Below are positions 5,733 to 9,548 of a DNA stretch of 9,548 bases, in pieces. Under the pieces are notes generated by a model that did not search any database, was not told the DNA's origin, and saw nothing but the letters and a program-made list of their open reading frames with translations. The position numbers and the translations under genes are program-made. This DNA comes from Thermoplasmata archaeon. Lineage in GTDB: Archaea; Thermoplasmatota; E2; UBA202; DSCA01. Each line of letters opens with the position of its first letter. The first letter of the stretch is position 1. The DNA is taken from NCBI GenBank assembly GCA_021159125.1, contig JAGGSL010000039.1, positions 1-9,548 on the forward strand, written 5' to 3'.

Positions 5733-5769
5733 AATAAAATACAAATCGTCTGTAATCAGAGATGGATGA
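5722..5769 (+). pseudogene. Truncated first copy of the toxin start (15 codons)
   Basis: From TTG 5722 the frame reads MGYKIKYKSSVIRDG and stops at TGA 5767-5769. Its first 14 codons are identical to the real toxin start at 5805, and it has the same Shine-Dalgarno inside the antitoxin tail. It is a remnant left by the tandem duplication and cannot make a toxin. It may still take up ribosomes that would otherwise reinitiate after the antitoxin. Confidence 0.7.
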
Positions 5770-5815
5770 TGAAATCATTTCAAGCGAGGAAATGAGGGAG
5801 AAACTTGGGTTATAA
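5762..5815 (+). pseudogene. Duplicated antitoxin tail forming a 17-codon mini-ORF
   Basis: ATG 5762 opens MDDEIISSEEMREKLGL, a variant of the antitoxin C-terminus, and stops at TAA 5813-5815. Its start overlaps the stop of the 15-codon remnant (TGA 5767), and its stop overlaps the toxin start (TTG 5805). It could therefore relay ribosomes to the toxin and so restore the coupling lost when the antitoxin stop was moved 83 bp away. It lacks the DNA-binding domain. Whether it is translated is not known. Confidence 0.6.
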
Positions 5816-6056
5816 AATAAAATACAAATCGTCTGTAATCAGAGATCTAAAAAATCTGGATAAAAAATTAGCGAAGAGGATTGTAGAACATCTGGAGAAA
5901 AACTTTTCCGAAGGGAAAGATCCGGGCATCCCTCTCTCAGGTCAATTCAAAGGGCTGTTCAGGTATCGCATAGGAGATTACCGTGTGATATACACAAAAA
6001 CAAGGAAAGGGATAATAGTCCTCAGAATCGCCCATAGAAGTAAGGCATACAAGTGA
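5805..6056 (+). CDS. Type II toxin, RelE/ParE family
   Basis: An 83-residue toxin of the RelE/ParE superfamily. RelE-type members cut mRNA on the ribosome, whereas ParE-type members poison gyrase. Seen: a basic N-terminal strand (GYKIKYKSS), a helical hairpin with R-D-L-K-N-L-D-K-K-L-A-K-R-I-V-E-H-L (13-30), the family core F-R-Y-R-I-G-D-Y-R-V-I-Y (52-63) and the closing R-I-A-H-R-S-K-A-Y (74-82). The basic residues and C-terminal Tyr82 match the RelE active-site pattern, so mRNA cleavage is the likelier activity (inference). The start must be TTG 5805, since an in-frame TGA lies at 5793-5795 and no ATG occurs inside the gene; a GAGGGAG Shine-Dalgarno (5794-5800) supports it. It looks intact. 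Its end is 19 bases from the converging fttA stop. Confidence 0.9.
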   Translation: MGYKIKYKSSVIRDLKNLDKKLAKRIVEHLEKNFSEGKDPGIPLSGQFKGLFRYRIGDYRVIYTKTRKGIIVLRIAHRSKAYK

Positions 6057-6075
6057 TACGCCGTTGCAACAATAC

Positions 6076-7974
6076 CTACCTGAATCTCACCGTTTCCAGA
6101 TTTTTGAGGGCAATTGTTTTGATTTTGTATTTTTTGTAAATGCTTGAGGCAAAATCAAGGCATTTTGACTCCTCTCCGTGATTGACTATCACCCTCTTCG
6201 GTTTTGGGGTTACATTCTTCACGTAATTCATGAGTTCGTTTCTGTCGGAATGGCCTGAAAAGCCCTCGCATGTTTCCACGTTTAGTTTCAGTTCTATCGT
6301 CTGGTTTGAAACCGTCACTTCCTTCCATCCTTTCTGTATCTTGTTTCCCAGCGTTCCCTCCGCCTGGTAGCCAACAAATATGAGTGAGTTGAGCTCATCG
6401 TCTCCCCATTTTTTCAGATATTCAAGCACGGGCCCTCCGTTCATCATACCGCTGGTTGCAAGAACGATCGCGGGCTCTGCACTATCAAGTATTTCCTCTC
6501 TTTTATCATAACTGTCCACTCGCTCGAATATTTCTGACATGAGCGGGTTCTCGCCTTCCTGGAAAATCATCTGGCGGAGCTTATTATTCAAATATTCGGG
6601 ATAGACCGTATGGATTGCCGTTGCCTCCCATATCATGCCGTCGAGATAAACAGGAACTTTCGGAATTTCGCCATCGCGCATGAGCTGCTCCAGAACAATC
6701 ATGACCTCCTGAGAACGGCCTATCGCGAAAACAGGAATGATTACCTTTCCACCCCTCTGGAGAGTTGCTTGGACAACATCCCTCATTTTTTCAATTGCCT
6801 TTTTTCTGCTCGGCTGAACATCCTTGCTTCCGCCATAAGTAGATTCTATGACGAGCGCCTCCAGACGGGGGAAATGCGTCGCCGCAGGGCTGAAAAGGAG
6901 TGTTTGTTCATACTTTATGTCGCCGCTGAATGCAATATTGTAGAGCCCATCCCCGATATGGAAATGGCATATTGCAGAGCCGAGAATGTGGCCCGCGCGG
7001 TGCATGGTCAGCCGTACGTCGGGAGCGATATCTGTCGTATCCCCGTAATTCAGGGGTATGGAATGCTTGATTTCCTCCCTTATATGCTCTGACAGGTACG
7101 GCGGTTTTTTCGCATTTTCTGCCGATACCTTCAGATAATCCATCTGCATGAGAACCATCACATCCCTTGTGGGGTATGTGCAGTAAACAGGCCCGTCATA
7201 GCCGTATTTGTAAAGCAGGGGAACAAGCCCTGAGTGGTCAAGGTGGGCATGGGTAACGACAACACCATCTATTGATTCGAGAGGCAGCACTTCCGGCATA
7301 TGAATGTACGGCGAGCCGCTGCCGGAGGAGGAGACATCCACGCCGCAATCAATCAATATCTTGCTGTCCTGCGTGGAAAGCAAAGTGCATGAGCGGCCCA
7401 CCTCCCTGTATCCGCCAAGGGAAGTCATCCTTACCCATTTCTCGCCTTCGGAGACGCCCCTGTGGAGGCGCCTGCCAAGGCGGCGCAGAAACTCCTTCCG
7501 CTCATCAGCATTAACCCTGATGTAACCCCTTATTTCTTGAACCGTCTTTGAGGGCATTGGAGGAGTTCTTATTACTTTGGGGGTCCATCCTATCTCCCTC
7601 TTTATATCATTCAGAAGAGAGCCGTGTTTGCCTATCGCAACGCCCGGCTTTTCAACCTCTATTGTAACCTCCCCGATATCTGGCTCAAAATACATGTTTG
7701 CAATGTTCGCCTCTTCGGGCAGCAGCTGCCTTATTTTTTCCTCTGCCACATCTATGCTTTCAAGAACTGATGGATCCGGTCTTACAACTATCCTTTTCTG
7801 GATTTTCTTGGCAAGCTGGCGAACCAGATCGCTGTTATCCGCGAATTTATCGGGGTCTTTGGTGTAAATGACAAGCTGTGCACCCTCGAAGTCTATATCC
7901 GTAACTCTTATGGATGCCGGTAAAATTGCCCTTACTTCTTCCCTTATCTCCTGCAAAATGTCTTCAACTGACAT
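6076..7974 (-). CDS. fttA: Transcription-termination ribonuclease FttA (aCPSF1, KH/beta-CASP)
   Basis: The archaeal homologue of CPSF73: it cleaves nascent RNA at U-rich ends and terminates transcription. All family domains are present in 632 residues. The N-terminal part has two KH domains (about 1-70 and 71-145, with G-K-H-G at 115-118). The metallo-beta-lactamase core has H-A-H-L-D-H (242-247), G-H-I-L-G-S (328-333) and S-G-D (350-352). The beta-CASP insert (about 385-560) has P-V-F-A-I-G-R-S-Q-E. The final metal ligands are in G-F-S-G-H-S-D (571-577) and V-N-H-G-E (597-601). All zinc-binding residues are intact and the length is normal. It starts 11 bases after the psmB stop on the same strand, an order known from Methanocaldococcus (MJ1237-MJ1236) and other euryarchaea. 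No Shine-Dalgarno is evident, so translation may depend on coupling to psmB. Confidence 0.97.
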   Translation of the reverse strand: MSVEDILQEIREEVRAILPASIRVTDIDFEGAQLVIYTKDPDKFADNSDLVRQLAKKIQKRIVVRPDPSVLESIDVAEEKIRQLLPEEANIANMYFEPDIGEVTIEVEKPGVAIGKHGSLLNDIKREIGWTPKVIRTPPMPSKTVQEIRGYIRVNADERKEFLRRLGRRLHRGVSEGEKWVRMTSLGGYREVGRSCTLLSTQDSKILIDCGVDVSSSGSGSPYIHMPEVLPLESIDGVVVTHAHLDHSGLVPLLYKYGYDGPVYCTYPTRDVMVLMQMDYLKVSAENAKKPPYLSEHIREEIKHSIPLNYGDTTDIAPDVRLTMHRAGHILGSAICHFHIGDGLYNIAFSGDIKYEQTLLFSPAATHFPRLEALVIESTYGGSKDVQPSRKKAIEKMRDVVQATLQRGGKVIIPVFAIGRSQEVMIVLEQLMRDGEIPKVPVYLDGMIWEATAIHTVYPEYLNNKLRQMIFQEGENPLMSEIFERVDSYDKREEILDSAEPAIVLATSGMMNGGPVLEYLKKWGDDELNSLIFVGYQAEGTLGNKIQKGWKEVTVSNQTIELKLNVETCEGFSGHSDRNELMNYVKNVTPKPKRVIVNHGEESKCLDFASSIYKKYKIKTIALKNLETVRFR

Positions 7975-7985
7975 GAATATAATAT

Positions 7986-8618
7986 TTAACTTATCTCAAG
8001 CTTATTTTTTCTTTCATCTATTTCTTTCTGCGTTATCTCTCTATATTCCTTCGGGGTTATTGCAACGATGTCCATGCCGTTGCCAGATGCGGAATCGCGC
8101 TTCATGGCAGCAGAAAGTGCCCTTATGGCAAGGTCTATTCCCTCATCTATTGTTATATTGTCCCTGTAATTATCTTCGAGAACACCAAAAACATAGGGTG
8201 AACCTGAACCTGTTGTCGTATATTTATCCTCTATGGAGCCGCCAGCAGCATCTATAGAAAATATATGCGATCCGCTTTTATCGACTCCTCCTATGATCAA
8301 CTGCACATAATACGGGGCGAATTTCCTCTGATTGAGTATGTTGGACATAAGAGTAGCTGCGCCTTTTACGGGAATATCGCTCCCTCTCTGCAACTTATAA
8401 AGATCTGTTTCAACTTTGAGGTATCTGGCGAGCATCTGTGCATCGCCCACAAGGCCAGCAGTGGTCATCGCAAGATGGTCATTTATCCTGTAGACTTTCT
8501 TTGCGGTTTTGTGAGCTATCATTGTGCCCATTGTTGCCCTGTGCTCTGTGGCGACAACAACACCGTCTTTGCATACCATCCCGATTGTCGTTGTTCCCTT
8601 TTTATTTTCCATATCCAT
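7986..8618 (-). CDS. psmB: 20S proteasome beta subunit (catalytic)
   Basis: The catalytic subunit of the archaeal 20S proteasome, which forms the two inner heptameric rings and degrades unfolded proteins fed by PAN or related ATPases. Seen: a short propeptide of eight residues ending in Gly, then T-T-T-I-G, so mature Thr1 is residue 9. Mature Glu17 (A-T-E-H-R-A-T) and Lys33 (T-A-K-K-V) complete the active site; Glu at 17 is also found in Thermoplasma acidophilum. Other family blocks are A-G-L-V-G-D-A-Q, S-I-D-A-A-G-G, T-G-S-G-S-P-Y and R-D-S-A-S-G-N-G-M-D. The first ATG is chosen because GGAAGTGAT, close to the full anti-16S match, lies four bases before it. A TATA box is found at 8663-8670. 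It is in an operon with fttA. Confidence 0.97.
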   Translation of the reverse strand: MDMENKKGTTTIGMVCKDGVVVATEHRATMGTMIAHKTAKKVYRINDHLAMTTAGLVGDAQMLARYLKVETDLYKLQRGSDIPVKGAATLMSNILNQRKFAPYYVQLIIGGVDKSGSHIFSIDAAGGSIEDKYTTTGSGSPYVFGVLEDNYRDNITIDEGIDLAIRALSAAMKRDSASGNGMDIVAITPKEYREITQKEIDERKNKLEIS

Positions 8619-8662
8619 TTATATCACTTCCCAAAACAGCAAAAGCTAATATGTTATCCAAG

Positions 8663-8670
8663 TATATAAA
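8663..8670 (-). promoter_or_regulatory. TATA box for the psmB-fttA operon
   Basis: On the minus strand this reads TTTATATA, about 49 bases before the psmB ATG. Transcription would start near 8641, giving a leader of about 23 bases that contains the GGAAGTGAT Shine-Dalgarno (8623-8631). This highly expressed housekeeping operon thus uses a leadered, Shine-Dalgarno start, in contrast to the leaderless single genes in the window. Nothing gene-like was seen in the rest of the 138-base gap 8619-8756. Confidence 0.5.
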
Positions 8671-8756
8671 ATTTTGTGCATTGGCGTTGCTCCGTGCAAA
8701 AATCGAAAGATTAGGTATTTTGGTGTTTTCCGATATCAGAACAGAATTTTGGTTTG

Positions 8757-9437
8757 TTATGACGTGTAAGCGGGCAGTAATATCTGGAGAAGGTTATATA
8801 TCGAGTGTGTAAAAATAGGTGCGACCAAACTTCTGGTAAGGTGAAAAGCAGCCGTATCAACAATCCCTGCAAAATAAACGATAACAAGGTCAGATGTGCC
8901 GTAGTGTCCAAAGGTAAATATCACCGCTATAACTGTATATGAAAATCCAATCCATAAAATGCGCTTTTCCTGTGGCCAATCCTTTTTCCAATCCAAAATC
9001 CATAGCAATGAAGAAAACATAATTCCCCTGAAAACAAATTCTTCCCATATCGGAGCTGCAACGCTTTTTGCAATTATGGCAAATATCATATTCCTTTCCT
9101 CAAAAGCATTCAAATTAAAGTAATATCTGGCTGCGATAAAAGCAATAATTCCCGATGCAATTCCCAGAGAGATGCCTATAATGGCATTCTTAAAGATATG
9201 ATTTTTTGTTAAACCGAAATCATGATATGAAGCAATTCCTTCTTTAATCAGGAAGCGGTAAATCAGGATAAAAGCAACCGGAACAATGATCAGACAATAA
9301 AAGACAGGTCTCCAATAACTTTCTTCAGGGACTTTGAAAATTATTTCAACCAATAGCAAGGCAATGAATAAGGAAAACAATACAGTGGACCATGAGCGCT
9401 TTTGCATAACCATGTACTCTTCATTCGGTTTTTGCAT
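8757..9437 (-). CDS. CPBP family intramembrane metalloprotease (Rce1/abortive-infection type)
   Basis: A 226-residue membrane protein with about six to eight hydrophobic helices. It carries the three CPBP motifs: E-E-F-V-F-R-G (132-138, EExxxR), F-T-F-G-H-Y-G (174-180, FxxxH) and F-T-H-S-I-Y-N (209-215, HxxxN). These place the Glu and two His residues of an intramembrane zinc/glutamate protease. In eukaryotes Rce1 trims prenylated proteins; in prokaryotes members act in bacteriocin immunity or membrane-protein processing, and the archaeal role is mostly unknown. ATG 9437 is preferred over TTG 9452, which would add five residues. The gene lies 38 bases after tRNA-Val on the same strand, and only a weak TATA-like stretch (about 9461-9471) is visible, so read-through from the tRNA promoter is possible. 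It is followed 138 bases later by psmB. Confidence 0.88.
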   Translation of the reverse strand: MQKPNEEYMVMQKRSWSTVLFSLFIALLLVEIIFKVPEESYWRPVFYCLIIVPVAFILIYRFLIKEGIASYHDFGLTKNHIFKNAIIGISLGIASGIIAFIAARYYFNLNAFEERNMIFAIIAKSVAAPIWEEFVFRGIMFSSLLWILDWKKDWPQEKRILWIGFSYTVIAVIFTFGHYGTSDLVIVYFAGIVDTAAFHLTRSLVAPIFTHSIYNLLQILLPAYTS

Positions 9438-9475
9438 ATTCTGTAAAACCAAGTATGTTGGTATTCATTTGGTAA

Positions 9476-9548
9476 TGGGCTAGGCCGGAATCGAACCGGC
9501 GACCTTTGCCTCGTAAGGGCAACGTCATAACCCCTAGACCACTAGCCC
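9476..9548 (-). tRNA. tRNA-Val (anticodon UAC)
   Basis: A complete 73-base cloverleaf on the minus strand, starting at the window's last base. Acceptor arms GGGCTAG and CTAGCCC pair fully, with discriminator A at 9476. The anticodon stem TTGCC/GGCAA closes the loop CTTACGA, giving anticodon UAC, which reads GUA and probably the other valine codons. The T arm is GCCGG-TTCGATT-CCGGC, and the D loop holds the GG pair (TAGGGGTTAT). No CCA end is encoded and no intron is seen in the anticodon loop. The C-type discriminator expected for some other isotypes is absent; A73 suits valine. Confidence 0.95.

Larger units (their letters stand above)
5682..5846 (+). repeat. Imperfect tandem duplication, period 83 bp, across the antitoxin-toxin junction
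   Basis: Copies at 5682-5763 and 5765-5846 match at all but three of 82 positions. Each contains the last codons of the antitoxin, its stop, the GAGGGAG Shine-Dalgarno and TTG start of the toxin, and the first 14 toxin codons. The three differences (5688/5771, 5706/5789-region GAT versus GAG, and CAA versus AAA just before the TTG) all fall in the antitoxin part and all change the amino acid (K to E, D to E, Q to K); the toxin part is identical. Since 83 is not a multiple of three, the frame shifts between copies, and only the second copy leads into the full toxin. Confidence 0.95.

Noticed and set aside
5400..6056. The toxin-antitoxin region as part of an integrated element.
   Set aside because: No integrase, transposase, flanking direct repeats or marked composition shift is seen. 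It fits a lone chromosomal TA locus.
6610..7525. Plus-strand open frames opposite fttA, up to 160 residues.
   Set aside because: fttA on the other strand is complete and unambiguous; these are reverse-strand shadows rich in Arg, Cys and Pro.
8540..8548. Proteasome beta subunit with Glu instead of Asp at catalytic position 17, a possible lost active site.
   Set aside because: Thermoplasma acidophilum beta subunit also has Glu17 with Thr1 and Lys33, so this is a normal archaeal variant.

Overview
The window comes from an archaeon, most likely a euryarchaeon of the Thermoplasmatota. The evidence is a 20S proteasome beta subunit whose catalytic acidic residue is Glu17, as in Thermoplasma, lying directly upstream of the KH/beta-CASP transcription-termination nuclease FttA (aCPSF1). 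There is also an archaeal RNase P subunit Rnp4, a family 4 Fe-S uracil-DNA glycosylase, an NfeD1b membrane protease, and TATA boxes about 25 bases before start codons, which is the pattern of leaderless archaeal transcription. The base composition is moderately AT-rich and looks like one chromosome throughout. No insertion sequence, prophage or CRISPR array is visible.

Left part (1-3060): three plus-strand genes. These are a C45-type N-terminal-nucleophile hydrolase that probably begins before the window, a small alpha/beta hydrolase and a SemiSWEET-type PQ-loop transporter. A cold-shock-domain protein follows on the minus strand. Divergent from it are a 35-residue leaderless small ORF and then a 69-residue winged-helix-like protein on the plus strand. 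Middle (3057-5399): a minus-strand group, read from right to left, of NfeD1b protease, a possible 25-codon small ORF, RNase P Rnp4 and uracil-DNA glycosylase.

Centre (5461-6056): a type II toxin-antitoxin locus with a ribbon-helix-helix antitoxin and a RelE/ParE toxin. Its junction carries an 83-bp-period tandem duplication. The duplication copies the antitoxin tail, the toxin ribosome-binding site and the toxin start, and it turns the usual two-gene overlap into a chain of four overlapping reading frames. Upstream, ATACA repeats spaced exactly 10 bp apart cover the promoter and look like the antitoxin operator. This locus is the most unusual part of the window.

Right part (6076-9548): a minus-strand run of tRNA-Val(UAC), a CPBP intramembrane protease, proteasome beta (psmB) and fttA. 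It ends tail-to-tail with the toxin gene. psmB and fttA are 11 bases apart and form the widely conserved archaeal pair linking protein turnover with transcription termination.
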